Positions 25,660 to 36,239 of a stretch of DNA of 64,000 bases are shown one piece after another. The notes beneath the pieces were generated by a model. It was not told the DNA's origin, searched no databases, and was given only the letters and a program-made list of their open reading frames with translations. Numbering within the stretch: the stretch's first letter is position 1; each line of letters opens with the position of its first letter. The stretch is from Ammoniphilus sp. CFH 90114. GTDB lineage: Bacteria > Bacillota > Bacilli > Aneurinibacillales > RAOX-1. The stretch is taken from contig NZ_SDLI01000002.1 of NCBI RefSeq assembly GCF_004123195.1, positions 186,267 through 250,266 on the forward strand, given 5' to 3'. The translations under genes and the position numbers were made by a program.

Positions 25660-27344
25660 GGCATTAATCCCTCGCTTACAGGAGAAGGTTCCTTGTTCAT
25701 TTTCATGACTTCCCCGATGTTGTTAATCTTGATTTCCATCTCACGGAAAGAGTCGGATTCAAGGAAGATATTGACCAGATTATTTTCAATGGACTGATTC
25801 AATTTCAATCTTTCCACGATCGTATCCAACTCACCTATCACCATTTCGAAGAGATTAATTTTCTCATATAGCAAATGTAAAATATGTTCTTCTATCGTAC
25901 CTTGGGTGGATAGGTTGTAGATAAACACGTCTCTCGTTTGCCCAAGACGGTGGACGCGTCCAATTCGCTGTTCAACACGCATGGGATTCCAAGGTAAATC
26001 AAAGTTGATAATTCGATTACAGAACTGTAGGTTGATCCCCTCACCACCTGCCTCGGTAGCAATTAGAACCTGAGCTCGATTCTGGAATAATTCGGTCATC
26101 CAATCCTTTTTATTTCGCTTAAAGCCTCCTCGAAACAGCACGGAGGTAATCCCGTTCTCGGCTAGGTAGTGATGCAAATACTCTTGTGTTTTACGGTACT
26201 CTGTAAAAATAATAACCTTATCTCCACACTCTTGAATCAACTCTAGTGTTTTTTCTGCTTTCGCATTTTTCTTTATGCTTCGAATTAACTCCGCTAATCT
26301 TAAAATCTCCTGCCTAGCTGGAGAGTCTTCAGTCAACTTATTGTGCATATTAACCAAGGTGTCAAAGGCTGCAAATCGACTGCTGCATACTTCTCGTTGA
26401 AGGGTAATAAGAGCCAAAGGATTCTTGAATACAGAGTTTTGGTACTGTTCCTTGACAAAACGAGTGACCCCGTCATAAAGCTCCCACTCTTCCGCTGATA
26501 GGGTTACCGGGATCGCTTCGACGATCCGTTTCGTAAAGAACAAGCCTCCATCACTTCGTTTGTTGCGAATCATGATATCTTTAAGTTCCTCTTGCAGTAC
26601 CTCATGATTTCTAGCTTGTCTCTTACTCTCGACATAATTCTTCTGAAAATCTGTTGTCTGCCCTAAATACCCAGGTTTGAGTAGGGTGATGAGGTTATAG
26701 AGTTCATCTAAATCATTTTGAATAGGGGTTGCTGTTAAAAGTAAGCAGTACTTCTTTTTAATTTCTTTTATAAACTGGTAGTTTTTTGTGTTTTTATTTT
26801 TAAGCTTGTGAGCCTCATCAATGATCAGCATATCGTATTCTTGGGAAAGAACATGATCGCGATGGGGATCTCTTTTGGCTGTATCGATAGAGGCAATGAC
26901 AACGTCGTATTGCTTCCACATATACTCTTTTTTCTGAGCTACTGCTGGTATTCCGAATTTTTGGTTTAATTCCCTTGCCCATTGAACGACCAAGGAAGCG
27001 GGAACAAGGATCAATATTTTTTTTGCGAGAGATCTGACCATGTATTCTTTAATAATTAGACCTGCCTCAATAGTTTTTCCAAGGCCGACTTCATCCGCCA
27101 AGATGGCCCTGCCGTGCATTTCTGTTATCACTTTTTTGGCCGTTTCTAACTGATGAGGAAATGGTTCAAGTTGAGGAAGGTGTTTAAGACATTGCAGTTC
27201 ATCAAAGTTCGCGACAGAAGTCACTTCTTCAGCTTGGTAAGCTAATTGAAAAAGCTCCCACTTATGCCATGGGCCATCTTCCTTGAGCTTAGATTTTAGA
27301 TCCGTAATCCATTCACGGTTGAAGTTGACGGGAATTTTAAACAT
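25656..27344 (-). CDS. yqhH: SNF2/RapA-type helicase YqhH
   Basis: 562-aa SF2 ATPase of the SNF2 family. Motifs: LADEVGLGKTIEAGLI (Walker A), DEAHKLKN (Walker B), LLTATPIQN (motif III), and C-terminal VLIATEAGGEGINLQFCN and RVEQRIGRVHRLGQTRDV (motifs V and VI). It is expected to move on nucleic acid using ATP; substrate and partner unknown, with YqhG the obvious candidate. It reads away from the glycine riboswitch/gcv operon. Confidence 0.9.
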   Translation of the reverse strand: MFKIPVNFNREWITDLKSKLKEDGPWHKWELFQLAYQAEEVTSVANFDELQCLKHLPQLEPFPHQLETAKKVITEMHGRAILADEVGLGKTIEAGLIIKEYMVRSLAKKILILVPASLVVQWARELNQKFGIPAVAQKKEYMWKQYDVVIASIDTAKRDPHRDHVLSQEYDMLIIDEAHKLKNKNTKNYQFIKEIKKKYCLLLTATPIQNDLDELYNLITLLKPGYLGQTTDFQKNYVESKRQARNHEVLQEELKDIMIRNKRSDGGLFFTKRIVEAIPVTLSAEEWELYDGVTRFVKEQYQNSVFKNPLALITLQREVCSSRFAAFDTLVNMHNKLTEDSPARQEILRLAELIRSIKKNAKAEKTLELIQECGDKVIIFTEYRKTQEYLHHYLAENGITSVLFRGGFKRNKKDWMTELFQNRAQVLIATEAGGEGINLQFCNRIINFDLPWNPMRVEQRIGRVHRLGQTRDVFIYNLSTQGTIEEHILHLLYEKINLFEMVIGELDTIVERLKLNQSIENNLVNIFLESDSFREMEIKINNIGEVMKMNKEPSPVSEGLMP

Positions 27345-27510
27345 AAGATACGTCCTTTCCTAAGTCAGAAAGTTGTAGCTGATTATTCCCTTTTTGGTAA
27401 AACTATGATAGGATTAAAAGGGTTATAATATAGCATTTAACAAATGATCGGGTTTCATACTAAGATATTGCAATTTCTGTTAAAGAAAAGTTGAATAGGC
27501 GAATGAAGAT

Positions 27511-27704
27511 AGAGGGAGAGACTGTGCATGCAGCGCCGAAGGAGCAAGCCTTGTTATGAGGTGAATCTCTCAGGCAAAAGTACTTCTATCCGACGCGGCT
27601 CTGGAGAGCGCCTCCAAGATTGTAGAGGCCACCAAAGGGGAAAATCTCTCAGGTACCAAGGACAGAGTAGGCTAATAATGATTAGCCTACGTCTGTCCTT
27701 TTTT
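27511..27704 (+). promoter_or_regulatory. Tandem glycine riboswitch with terminator (gcvT leader)
   Basis: Two aptamers in series. The first (27511-27587) has GCGCCGAAGGAGCAA and AATCTCTCAGGCAAAAG; the second (27599-27667) has CACCAAAGGGGAAA and ATCTCTCAGGTACCAAGGACAGAG. P1 of aptamer 2 pairs CTCTG (27599-27603) with CAGAG (27663-27667). The CAGA is also part of the terminator stem, GGACAGA (27660-27666) with TCTGTCC (27692-27698), extended by GTAGGCTAA/TTAGCCTAC and followed by TTTTTT. Glycine binding should therefore block the terminator and switch gcvTHPA-PB on, as known for this class. Confidence 0.95.
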
Positions 27705-27825
27705 GTTCTGTCTAAACCTTATGCTTTGTAGAATAAAGTGGGATAGTACATTTGAACTCTTGTCTATGATTGGGTCTAAAGGAAACACTTGAGGTAAATA
27801 TAAAAATTCCTGGAGGTGTACATAA

Positions 27826-28926
27826 GTGAGTGAACTGAAGAGAACTCCTTTATTTTCTGTCTATGCAAAATATGGAGCGAAAACGATTGACTTTGGGGGT
27901 TGGGAGCTGCCAGTCCAGTTTTCTAGCATCAAGGAGGAGCATGAAGCTGTTCGTGAGCGGGCTGGACTGTTTGATGTTTCTCATATGGGAGAAGTGGACG
28001 TTATAGGACCAGACGCACTAGCGTTTGTTCAGAAGATGACGACCAATGATGCTTCAAAATTAGTAGTCAACCAGGCTCAATACGCTATCATGTGTTACCC
28101 AGACGGCGGTACGGTGGATGATCTCCTTGTTTATAAAAGAGCGGACGATCATTATTTGCTAGTGATCAATGCAGGCAATATTGATAAAGACGTCTCCTGG
28201 TTAAAAGAGCATGAAGAAGGCAACATCACGGTTTCAAATATCTCAAGTGAAATGGCTCAACTAGCTTTACAAGGTCCACTGGCTGAACAAGTATTAGCTA
28301 AGCTTACAGATACGGACCTTGGGGAGATTGGTTTTTTTCGCTTCCTGCCTGAAGTGAATCTAGGAGGATATAAAGCTTTAGTTTCTCGCACGGGATATAC
28401 GGGAGAAGATGGATTTGAGATCTATTGTCATGCTGATGTTGCTGCATCGCTTTGGGAGAAAATTCTTGAAGTAGGCAAAGAAGAAGGAGTCCTCCCTTGT
28501 GGACTTGGCGCAAGGGATACCCTTCGATTTGAAGCGAAGCTTCCCCTTTACGGACAGGAATTGACGCGAGAGATTTCCCCATTAGAGGCGGGATTAGGAT
28601 TTGCTGTGAAATTAGATAAGGAAGCCGATTTTATAGGCAAAGCAGCACTTCAAGAACAAAAAGACCAAGGGGTCCCTCGGAAATTAATAGGAATCGAAAT
28701 GATTGATCGAGGCATCCCAAGGACACATTACCCTGTTTATTCTGGCGATGAGCTAATTGGGGAAGTCACAACGGGAACACAGTCCCCTACCTTAAAGAAG
28801 AACGTGGGTCTAGCACTGATTCGTACAGAGTATGCCACCCTAGATGCAGAGGTTGATGTGGAGATCCGTGGAAAGCGCGTCAAAGCCCAAATTGTTAAGA
28901 CGCCCTTCTATAAGCGGAGTAAATAG
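27826..28926 (+). CDS. gcvT: Aminomethyltransferase, glycine cleavage T protein
   Basis: 366-aa folate enzyme: releases ammonia from aminomethyl-lipoyl GcvH and passes the C1 unit to tetrahydrofolate. Typical segments: [47 protein letters not shown] and [18 protein letters not shown]. The GTG start follows GGAGGTG by 8 bases. It is first gene of the glycine-riboswitch-controlled operon, and the stop is 4 bases before gcvH. Confidence 0.96.
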   Translation: MSELKRTPLFSVYAKYGAKTIDFGGWELPVQFSSIKEEHEAVRERAGLFDVSHMGEVDVIGPDALAFVQKMTTNDASKLVVNQAQYAIMCYPDGGTVDDLLVYKRADDHYLLVINAGNIDKDVSWLKEHEEGNITVSNISSEMAQLALQGPLAEQVLAKLTDTDLGEIGFFRFLPEVNLGGYKALVSRTGYTGEDGFEIYCHADVAASLWEKILEVGKEEGVLPCGLGARDTLRFEAKLPLYGQELTREISPLEAGLGFAVKLDKEADFIGKAALQEQKDQGVPRKLIGIEMIDRGIPRTHYPVYSGDELIGEVTTGTQSPTLKKNVGLALIRTEYATLDAEVDVEIRGKRVKAQIVKTPFYKRSK

Positions 28927-28930
28927 GGCT

Positions 28931-29320
28931 ATGACTTACCTACATCCTGACTACTTTTATACCCGTGATCACGTATGGGTACAAGATATCGGGCAGGATC
29001 GGATACGAATCGGCATTACCTCATTCGCTGCGGAGAAGCTAGGGACGGTTATTCATGTCGAACTTCCTTTAGAGGAAACGACAGGGAAGTCGGGGCAACC
29101 TATAGGTACGATCGAATCCTCTAAAACGGTGAGTGATCTCTACTCCCCCATTCTCGGAGGCATTTTAGAGGTCAATTGGACCTTAGAGGAATCACCGGAA
29201 CGGATTAATGAAGATCCATATGGTGAAGGCTGGATTGCGGTGATGGATTCTCCTTCTACCGTAGATGTTCGTTTGTTTATGACTGCAGAAGAATATGATG
29301 TATATATAAAGGAGGAGTAA
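28931..29320 (+). CDS. gcvH: Glycine cleavage H protein
   Basis: 129-aa lipoyl carrier. The lipoylation lysine lies in the family motif ESSKTVSDLYSPI (canonical ESVKAVSDLYAP), followed by GGILEVNWTLEESPERINED and PYGEGWIAVM. The ATG at 28931 is 4 bases after gcvT; upstream AGCGGAG can serve as ribosome site. In B. subtilis gcvH lies elsewhere, so having gcvH between gcvT and gcvPA puts all dedicated GCS parts under one riboswitch. Confidence 0.93.
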   Translation: MTYLHPDYFYTRDHVWVQDIGQDRIRIGITSFAAEKLGTVIHVELPLEETTGKSGQPIGTIESSKTVSDLYSPILGGILEVNWTLEESPERINEDPYGEGWIAVMDSPSTVDVRLFMTAEEYDVYIKEE

Positions 29321-29322
29321 CA

Positions 29323-30675
29323 GTGATCTATCGATACCTTCCCATGACAACGGAAGATAAGAAAGAAATGCTATCTTTCTTGGGAATTCAAGATGTAAAC
29401 GAACTGTTTTCAGATATTCCAGCAAATGTACGTTTTCAAGGTAAATTAAACATTCCAGAAGCTCTATCTGAACCGGAAATTGTTCGATATTTTTCTCAGC
29501 TAGCTTCCCAAAATGTAAACAGTAATGAGTATTCCTATTTCCTTGGGGCAGGAATCTATGATCATTACATCCCGAGTACAGTGAATCATGTGCTTCTACG
29601 CGGAGAATTTTATACAGCATACACTCCCTATCAACCCGAGATCAGTCAAGGCGAATTACAGGCTATTTTTGAGTTTCAGACGATGGTTGCTGAATTAACA
29701 GGGATGGACGTAGCCAATTCTTCTATGTATGATGGTCCGACTGCGTTGGCTGAGGCAGCGAATCTAGCTGTCGGTGGGGCTAAAGGCAAGAAAGTGATCG
29801 TCTCTAAAACCGTACATCCAGAGGCTCGTTCCATTTTGAAGGTGAATGGTAAGGGACAGGGATACGAAGTCGTGGAAGTGGATCATAAGGATGGGGTTAC
29901 GGATCTCGAGGCACTTGAACTTGGGTGCGACGAAAATACAGCAGCGGTTATCGTCCAATACCCAAACTTCTTTGGGAGTGTTGAGGATTTAGCTGCTATA
30001 GAAAAAATTGCTCATCAACATAAAGGATTGTTTGTTGTATCTTCCAACCCGTTGGCGCTTGGTGTGCTAGAACCACCTGGAGCCTTTGGAGCTGATATTG
30101 TAGTAGGAGATATGCAGCCTTTTGGTATACCCATGCAATTGGGTGGGCCAACATGTGGATACTTCGCTGTGAAAGAAAAATGGATGCGCAAGATTCCAGG
30201 AAGAATCGTTGGACAGACGACAGATACCAATGGAAAACGTGGATTCGTGTTGACGCTTCAAGCACGGGAACAACATATCCGCCGTGAAAAAGCTACTTCT
30301 AACATCTGTTCTAATCAGGCATTGAATGCCTTGGCTGCATCGGTGGCGATGACAGCGTTAGGCAAGCGCGGAGTGCAGGAAATGGCCATGTTGAACGTCC
30401 AAAAGACCCAATATGCTAAGAGCCAAATAGATAAAATTCCTGGGTACGAGGTAGCTTCCCCAGGCCCAGTCTTTAATGAATTCGTCGTGAAAGTCCCTGG
30501 GAATGTGGGAGATATTAACCGCTCTTTGCTTCAACACAAAATTGTTGGGGGATATGACTTGGGACGTGACTATCCAGAGTTAAATGGATATATGTTGCTA
30601 GCGGTTACCGAGATTCGTACGAAGCAAGAAATTGATGCACTTGTGAATGGATTGGAGGCGATCACTCGTGGTTAA
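29323..30675 (+). CDS. gcvPA: Glycine dehydrogenase (decarboxylating) subunit 1
   Basis: 450-aa N-terminal half of split P protein. Seen: [15 protein letters not shown] near the start, [39 protein letters not shown] and [14 protein letters not shown]; later [15 protein letters not shown] and [18 protein letters not shown]. The PLP lysine is in the partner subunit. The GTG start follows AAGGAGGAG. It overlaps gcvPB by 8 bases. Confidence 0.95.
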   Translation: MIYRYLPMTTEDKKEMLSFLGIQDVNELFSDIPANVRFQGKLNIPEALSEPEIVRYFSQLASQNVNSNEYSYFLGAGIYDHYIPSTVNHVLLRGEFYTAYTPYQPEISQGELQAIFEFQTMVAELTGMDVANSSMYDGPTALAEAANLAVGGAKGKKVIVSKTVHPEARSILKVNGKGQGYEVVEVDHKDGVTDLEALELGCDENTAAVIVQYPNFFGSVEDLAAIEKIAHQHKGLFVVSSNPLALGVLEPPGAFGADIVVGDMQPFGIPMQLGGPTCGYFAVKEKWMRKIPGRIVGQTTDTNGKRGFVLTLQAREQHIRREKATSNICSNQALNALAASVAMTALGKRGVQEMAMLNVQKTQYAKSQIDKIPGYEVASPGPVFNEFVVKVPGNVGDINRSLLQHKIVGGYDLGRDYPELNGYMLLAVTEIRTKQEIDALVNGLEAITRG

Positions 30676-32128
30676 GGATCAAGATAAAGCACTCATTTTT
30701 GAGATTAGTAAAGCGGGTCGTCATGCCTATTCTTTGCCAGCTTGCGATGTGCCTGAAGTAGATATAACGTCCGTCTTGCCTGGACAGTTTATCCGCCAAG
30801 AGCCGGCTGAACTTCCTGAGGTGTCCGAGTTAGAGCTTGTTCGCCACTACACGGAACTGTCTAATCGCAATCACGGGATTGACAATGGATTCTATCCGTT
30901 AGGTTCTTGTACGATGAAATATAACCCTAAGATAAACGAAGACGTGGCTCGTTACGCTGGATTTGCCAAGATTCATCCTTATCAGGCAGAAGAGACGATC
31001 CAAGGTGCATTAAAAGTGATGTATGACCTTCAGACAGAACTCGCCGAGATCACGGGGATGGATGAAGTTACTCTTCAGCCAGCTGCCGGAGCCCAAGGCG
31101 AGTGGACGGCGTTAATGATGATTCGCGCTTACCATGAGAGCCGTGGAGAGAATCGAACGAAGGTCATTGTTCCGGACACCGCTCATGGTACGAACCCAGC
31201 AAGTGCTTCTGTCGCCGGCTTAGATACAGTGACTATTTCCTCTGATGAAAATGGCCTTGTCAATGTAGAAGAGCTACGTAAAGCTGTCGGTCCGGATACA
31301 GCAGCCCTTATGTTGACTAACCCTAATACACTAGGTTTATTTGAAGAACATATTCTGGAAATTGCCGAAATCGTACATGAGGCAGGCGGACTGCTATATT
31401 ATGATGGAGCAAATGCGAATGCCATTCTTGGTATTGCTCGACCTGGGGATATGGGATTTGACGTCGTTCACCTAAACTTGCACAAAACATTTACTGGCCC
31501 ACACGGAGGTGGGGGACCGGGCTCTGGTCCAATCGGTTGTAAGAAGGAGCTATCTCCGTTTATTCCTAGACCGCAGGTGGTCAAAGATGGCGAACAATAT
31601 CGCTTAAATTATGATATTCCTGAGTCCATCGGACGAGTGAAAGGGTACTACGGGAACTTCGGGATCAACTTGCGTGCATTCGTCTATATACGCTCCAATG
31701 GACCAGAAGGGTTGCTTCGTGTTTCCCAAGAGGCTGTATTAAATGCAAACTATATGATGAGAAAGCTTGCCCCTTATTATGATCTACCTTATGATCGAGT
31801 GTGTAAGCATGAGTTTGTGTTATCTGGTCGCCGTCAGAAAAAGCTGGGCGTAAGAACGTTGGATATAGCGAAAAGATTGCTAGACTTCGGCTACCACCCG
31901 CCAACCATTTACTTCCCGTTAATTGTGGAAGAGTGTATGATGTTTGAACCGACTGAAACCGAATCGAAAGAAACCATCGATCAGTTTATCGATGTGATGA
32001 TTCAAATTGCGAAGGAAGCCGAAGAGAATCCTTCGGTCGTTCAGGAAGCTCCACATCACACCGTCGTGACTCGTTTGGACGAAGTGACAGCTGCAAGAAA
32101 GCCGGTACTCCGTTATAAGAAACAGTAG
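30668..32128 (+). CDS. gcvPB: Glycine dehydrogenase (decarboxylating) subunit 2
   Basis: 486-aa PLP-bearing half of the P protein, which decarboxylates glycine and loads GcvH. Seen: [19 protein letters not shown], the substrate/cofactor region [14 protein letters not shown], and [20 protein letters not shown] with the Schiff-base lysine. The GTG at 30668 lies inside the gcvPA end with GGAGGCG 8 to 9 bases upstream; a longer frame from 30647 has no site. Last gene of the operon. Confidence 0.95.
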   Translation: MVKDQDKALIFEISKAGRHAYSLPACDVPEVDITSVLPGQFIRQEPAELPEVSELELVRHYTELSNRNHGIDNGFYPLGSCTMKYNPKINEDVARYAGFAKIHPYQAEETIQGALKVMYDLQTELAEITGMDEVTLQPAAGAQGEWTALMMIRAYHESRGENRTKVIVPDTAHGTNPASASVAGLDTVTISSDENGLVNVEELRKAVGPDTAALMLTNPNTLGLFEEHILEIAEIVHEAGGLLYYDGANANAILGIARPGDMGFDVVHLNLHKTFTGPHGGGGPGSGPIGCKKELSPFIPRPQVVKDGEQYRLNYDIPESIGRVKGYYGNFGINLRAFVYIRSNGPEGLLRVSQEAVLNANYMMRKLAPYYDLPYDRVCKHEFVLSGRRQKKLGVRTLDIAKRLLDFGYHPPTIYFPLIVEECMMFEPTETESKETIDQFIDVMIQIAKEAEENPSVVQEAPHHTVVTRLDEVTAARKPVLRYKKQ

Positions 32129-32189
32129 GATTCAACTCTTCGACATTTGGAAACCCTAAAACTGATTTTATCAAGAAGGAGGGGTTTTC

Positions 32190-32318
32190 ATGAAGGAGCG
32201 TCAAGACCAGGGGAAAACGGATATCCGTACGAAGACATCCTGGGACGAAGTAAATGATACACGTGGGAAAACGGAAATCAAGGATCCAAACAAAGGTCCA
32301 AAGCATAAAAGAAAGTAA
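32190..32318 (+). CDS. Very small hydrophilic protein
   Basis: 42 aa: MKERQDQGKTDIRTKTSWDE, then VNDTRGKTEIKDPNKG and a basic PKHKRK end. There is no hydrophobic core, so it is probably disordered. It has an excellent AAGGAGGGG ribosome site 5 to 6 bases before the ATG and a strong terminator 12 bases after the stop, which argue for a real gene. Two similar halves (GKTDIRTK and GKTEIKDP) hint at an internal repeat. Function unknown; resembles small spore-associated hydrophilic proteins only in composition. Confidence 0.65.
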   Translation: MKERQDQGKTDIRTKTSWDEVNDTRGKTEIKDPNKGPKHKRK

Positions 32319-32330
32319 TGTCGTGTGAAG

Positions 32331-32373
32331 AATAACCGGAAGTCACCTGAGTGGGTGTTTCCGGTTATTTTTT
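32331..32373 (+). terminator. Rho-independent terminator
   Basis: AATAACCGGAA (32331-32341) pairs with TTCCGGTTATT (32359-32369), followed by TTTT. Confidence 0.85.
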
Positions 32374-32471
32374 GAGGGAACAGCTATAACATACTCTCAG
32401 GAGACTACAAGATTGTTTCATTCATGTTACACTATATGTTACTGGTGAAAGAGGAGGGGAGGGCAAGTTAG

Positions 32472-33311
32472 ATGAGAGAAAAAGCAAAATGGAGATTTAT
32501 CGATTCTGGCCCCATGTCGCCAGCCATGAACATGGCGATCGATGAAGCCATCCTCACTATACATAGTCAAGGAAAAACGCCGCCAACTGTAAGATTCTAT
32601 ACATGGGAGCCGTCTACTTTATCGATCGGATACTTCCAAAAGGCAGAGAAGGAGATTGATCACGAGGCAGTTCGTAAGTATGGTTTGGGATTCGTTCGCC
32701 GCCAGACGGGGGGAAGGGCGGTTCTTCATGATCAAGAACTTACATACAGTGTGGTTGTGTCAGAGTCTTATCCAGGTATGCCAACTCAAGTGAATGAAGC
32801 TTATCGTGTGATAAGCAATGGCCTATTGGAAGGATTTCAAACCCTTGGTTTTCATGCAGAGATGGTATCCCTAGCATCAGAGGAAGAAAAAGCGAAATAT
32901 GCATCCATGGGTTCTTCAGCCTGCTTTGATTCTCCTTCATGGTATGAGCTGGTTGTCGAGGGGAAGAAGGTTGCCGGAAGTGCACAAACAAGACAAAAGG
33001 GAACGATTCTTCAGCATGGCTCGATCTTACTTGATTTTGATGTGGATAAGCTGTTTAATGTCTTAAGATTTCCCTCCGAGCGTGTAAAGGAGAGAATGAA
33101 AGCATCATTTCTAGAGAAGGCGGTTGCCATTAATCACCTAAGCTCGAGAATAGTGACTTTAGTCGAGGCACATGAAGCTTTTTATCAGGGGTTCGAGGCT
33201 GGTCTTGGAATGGAGCTGATACCAAGCGTTCTGACGGAGGAAGAATTGGAGTTGGCCGAACACCTGGCAAGGGATCGATATAGCCATAAGGATTGGAATT
33301 TCAAGAGGTAA
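32472..33311 (+). CDS. lipM: Octanoyl-[GcvH]:protein N-octanoyltransferase LipM
   Basis: 279-aa octanoyltransferase of the BPL/LplA fold. LipM moves octanoate from acyl carrier protein to GcvH, the first step of lipoate synthesis in Bacillus. Seen: [40 protein letters not shown], catalytic Cys151 in [13 protein letters not shown] and a conserved lysine in [21 protein letters not shown] precedes the ATG. It is placed just after the gcv operon, whose GcvH is its expected substrate, as in B. subtilis (yqhM). Confidence 0.92.
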   Translation: MREKAKWRFIDSGPMSPAMNMAIDEAILTIHSQGKTPPTVRFYTWEPSTLSIGYFQKAEKEIDHEAVRKYGLGFVRRQTGGRAVLHDQELTYSVVVSESYPGMPTQVNEAYRVISNGLLEGFQTLGFHAEMVSLASEEEKAKYASMGSSACFDSPSWYELVVEGKKVAGSAQTRQKGTILQHGSILLDFDVDKLFNVLRFPSERVKERMKASFLEKAVAINHLSSRIVTLVEAHEAFYQGFEAGLGMELIPSVLTEEELELAEHLARDRYSHKDWNFKR

Positions 33312-33370
33312 AGTTCGGCAAAATTTTCTCTTTATGAAGAGGAATTTGCAGGAATGGTGTCGAAAGGTAA

Positions 33371-33403
33371 AAAGAGGGAGAAAGGCAAAAGCCCTCTTTT
33401 TTT
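33371..33403 (+). terminator. Rho-independent terminator of lipM
   Basis: AAAGAGGG/CCCTCTTT with a 13-base loop, followed by TTTT. Confidence 0.8.
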
Positions 33404-33453
33404 CATGTCACCTTATAAGGAAAATTTTACATAAAGGGAGAGGAGACAACAGC

Positions 33454-36132
33454 ATGAGTAGAAAGTTCAGACAAACTATTTCCAGTATTTTATCTTTATT
33501 GCTTGTCGTTGGTTTAATACTTACTAACCCGATCACAGTCGGGGCCCAAGGAAAGACATTTAGTGACGTGGATGCAAGACATGGTTGGGCACTGCAGAGC
33601 ATCACCAAGATGTCACTAAAGGGACTAATTGAGGGGACCAATGATGGAAGATTCCTTCCAGATCAGAAGGTGAGCAAGGAACAGGCTGTGGCTATGGCTC
33701 TTCGTACCATGGGACTTAAAACCGAAGCAGAAGCTTATTCCGGTACGGATTACTCCAGCCTTTATCGCGATGTCTCGGATTGGGCGAAGGGGTATGTATC
33801 CGTGGCTCATAGAGAAGGTCTGCTTCAGCTTGAGGATGGAGAAGAATTTAGAGGGAAATATGAAGCGTCTCGCCAATGGGTTGCACAGCTTCTCGTTCGG
33901 ATGATCGAGAAGGAAGCAGAAGCGAAACTATATGAGAATGTTGCAGGTACCTTCTCTGACAACGATGATATTAGCCAATGGGCTAGTAATTATGTGAAAT
34001 TAGCAGCTTCCAATGAATTTGATTTAATCAAGGGATTCGAGAACACGAACGGAAGCTTTAGCTTTAGACCTAAGCAAGCTGTTACTAGAGCTCAGTTCGC
34101 TGTTCTAGTCAACCGAGCAGAGAAGCATCTTGCCACTCGCGTAGGGAATGAAGTCCAAGGACAGATCTTGTCTTATATGGGTGATGAGATGCTGTTAGAG
34201 ACAAAGAGCGGCCAGATGAAGGTCACTTTAAGTTCAGACACACAAGTATTTAAGGATAATCAGAAGGTAAGCTTTTCTTCGATCGCCCGCTACCAGCCTG
34301 TGAATGTATTGCTAGGAGCTACCAGTTCTAGCACGGCGGCCATGATCGAGATACTAGATGAAGCGGCAGCACAAGAAACAATCACGGGTACCCTATCGAA
34401 GGTCGTAAAGGAATTCAAGACCATTGCCGTAACGACGCCGGAAGGACTCAAGAATTACCAGTTAGTGGATCAAGTAAGCTTTGGTTCAAAGGATGGTACG
34501 GTTCAATCTATTGATGATCTAGCGGTTGATGACACGATAGAAATTACAGTCATCGGCGGTAAGGTTATTAAGATTTACCGTGTTATCGGACAAGCCGACC
34601 TCTCAAGTAGTGGACTTATCTATGAAGTAGATGCAACGAAGGGACTGCTGACACTTCAAAAAGGGACTTCCGTTAAAGTTTATTCGATTTCACCCAACGC
34701 TGCGGTGTCTTATCCCGATCATCGAACAGCGGGTTTTAATGGCTTGCGTAAGGGAATGGAAGTCGAAGTCAAATTAGATAGCTCCTTAGTGACAGAGATT
34801 AAAGTTATTACGATTATTGAAGAAGGAACCGTTATTTCCGTTTCTCAAGACCAGGCGTATCTCACTGTTCAAGGGAAGGAGAATACGCGTCCAAGCGTTT
34901 ATAAATTGTCCCCGACTGCGACAATTAAGCTTCAAGGGCAAACCGCTTCAGGCGCCTCCGATATTCAAGCTGGCGATAATATTGACATCCTTATTGGATC
35001 CGATGGAACGATTACTTCCTTAGATATCACGAATCGATCCCAGTCTAGCGTGAAGGTAGAAGATAGTGATCTCATCTCTGGTAAGGTATTCTCGCTGGAT
35101 AAAACGAACAAGACGATCATTCTTGAATTTGATAAGGATGGTAAGAAATCTTATCAGCCGTATGAGTTTGATACGACGTATGAACTATATATCAATGGCA
35201 GCTATCGCAACTCCCTAGATGACATTAAGAAAGATATGCGAGCTAAGCTCCAGTTGTATGAAGATAAAATCGTTTATTTAGAAGTAGACAATCGACTTGA
35301 TGGAACGGTTGTGAGAGTAGATGCAGATCGTCGAATCGTCACCTTAGCTTTGGCTACTGGGGAACAGAAGCCATACTATGTGGATAGCAGCTATGATGTG
35401 ACCATCCGCCACGAGAGTGGAGAAGATCTATCTGATTTAGAGAGAAATGACTTTGTTCGTGTAAAATTAGACAATGCGAATAAAATTACCGAAATTGATG
35501 TGCGAAGAGATTACATCTATGTCGTAACAGACCTCTATGAGAGCAGCAAGAAGTTCTACGCCGAGGATGAAGACGAAGATGAATACAGCTTCTATTTGAA
35601 TGCTGGCGTTGATTTGAAGATCCCAGGAAAAGATAGACCGAAGTTCGCTGATATTAAGGAAGGTGATACGGTCAAAGCGACTTATATCGGAGATGAATTA
35701 GAGAAAGTCGAAGTTCTTCCTAGTTACAAAGCGATGGTCACGAATATCAATACCGATAAGAAAGAGTATACGGTCTTGAAAAATGATGGAACCACGTTAA
35801 CCTTGACCTTCGGAACTGGAGATGTTATCAAATACAAGTCATATGAATATACCCAATTAAGCAGTCTATCAGTCAATGATAGAATTCAAGTGAGCGATTG
35901 GGCTGGAGGGAAGAAGCGTCTAATTAAGATGGAGAAGATCACGGGAGACTATTATTATAAGGATAGTAACTATATCTATGTAGTGGAAGGTGTACGCAGC
36001 TACAAGTATGCTCCAGAATTATTTGTTCGCTCAGGAAATAAGGGAGTCACTCTAGATAGCTTGAAGCGCAATGACAAAATAGAAATCTATCGCCTAGACG
36101 ATCTTGTTTATGAAGTAAATAAATTAAATTAA
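33454..36132 (+). CDS. SLH-domain cell-wall protein with repeated beta domains
   Basis: 892-aa exported protein. Signal peptide: MSRKFRQTISSILSLLLVVG, cleavage probably near VGAQG. Three SLH modules follow at about residues 32-85 (FSDVDARHGWALQSITKMS), 95-150 (YRDVSDWAKGYVSVAHREG) and 165-230 (FSDNDDISQWASNYVKLAAS), which bind secondary cell-wall polymer. The rest is a series of beta-rich repeats of about 70 residues, each ending in a K-I-x-E-I-x-V or equivalent motif (for example GTVVRVDADRRIVTLALATG and AMVTNINTDKKEYTVLKNDG). The ATG at 33454 has AGAGGAG upstream; a frame from 33334 is unsupported. Role in envelope; ligand unknown. Confidence 0.9.
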   Translation: MSRKFRQTISSILSLLLVVGLILTNPITVGAQGKTFSDVDARHGWALQSITKMSLKGLIEGTNDGRFLPDQKVSKEQAVAMALRTMGLKTEAEAYSGTDYSSLYRDVSDWAKGYVSVAHREGLLQLEDGEEFRGKYEASRQWVAQLLVRMIEKEAEAKLYENVAGTFSDNDDISQWASNYVKLAASNEFDLIKGFENTNGSFSFRPKQAVTRAQFAVLVNRAEKHLATRVGNEVQGQILSYMGDEMLLETKSGQMKVTLSSDTQVFKDNQKVSFSSIARYQPVNVLLGATSSSTAAMIEILDEAAAQETITGTLSKVVKEFKTIAVTTPEGLKNYQLVDQVSFGSKDGTVQSIDDLAVDDTIEITVIGGKVIKIYRVIGQADLSSSGLIYEVDATKGLLTLQKGTSVKVYSISPNAAVSYPDHRTAGFNGLRKGMEVEVKLDSSLVTEIKVITIIEEGTVISVSQDQAYLTVQGKENTRPSVYKLSPTATIKLQGQTASGASDIQAGDNIDILIGSDGTITSLDITNRSQSSVKVEDSDLISGKVFSLDKTNKTIILEFDKDGKKSYQPYEFDTTYELYINGSYRNSLDDIKKDMRAKLQLYEDKIVYLEVDNRLDGTVVRVDADRRIVTLALATGEQKPYYVDSSYDVTIRHESGEDLSDLERNDFVRVKLDNANKITEIDVRRDYIYVVTDLYESSKKFYAEDEDEDEYSFYLNAGVDLKIPGKDRPKFADIKEGDTVKATYIGDELEKVEVLPSYKAMVTNINTDKKEYTVLKNDGTTLTLTFGTGDVIKYKSYEYTQLSSLSVNDRIQVSDWAGGKKRLIKMEKITGDYYYKDSNYIYVVEGVRSYKYAPELFVRSGNKGVTLDSLKRNDKIEIYRLDDLVYEVNKLN

Positions 36133-36206
36133 TTTTCACCATTGGGGTTGGTCGAGTAGTTCGGACCAACCCTTACATGTTATAGGATCTTCAGCGGAGT
36201 GGAAAG

Positions 36207-36239
36207 AAAAAAAAGCTTGGCATAGGCCAAGCTTTTTTG
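36207..36239. terminator. Bidirectional terminator
   Basis: AAAAAAGCTTGGC/GCCAAGCTTTTTT with a four-base loop, between the SLH gene and the convergent dat gene. A second hairpin without T-run (GGGTTGGTC/GACCAACCC) lies at 36145-36172. Confidence 0.88.

Noticed and set aside
27528-27731. 67-codon frame across the gcvT leader
   Set aside because: It lies entirely in the tandem glycine riboswitch and its terminator.
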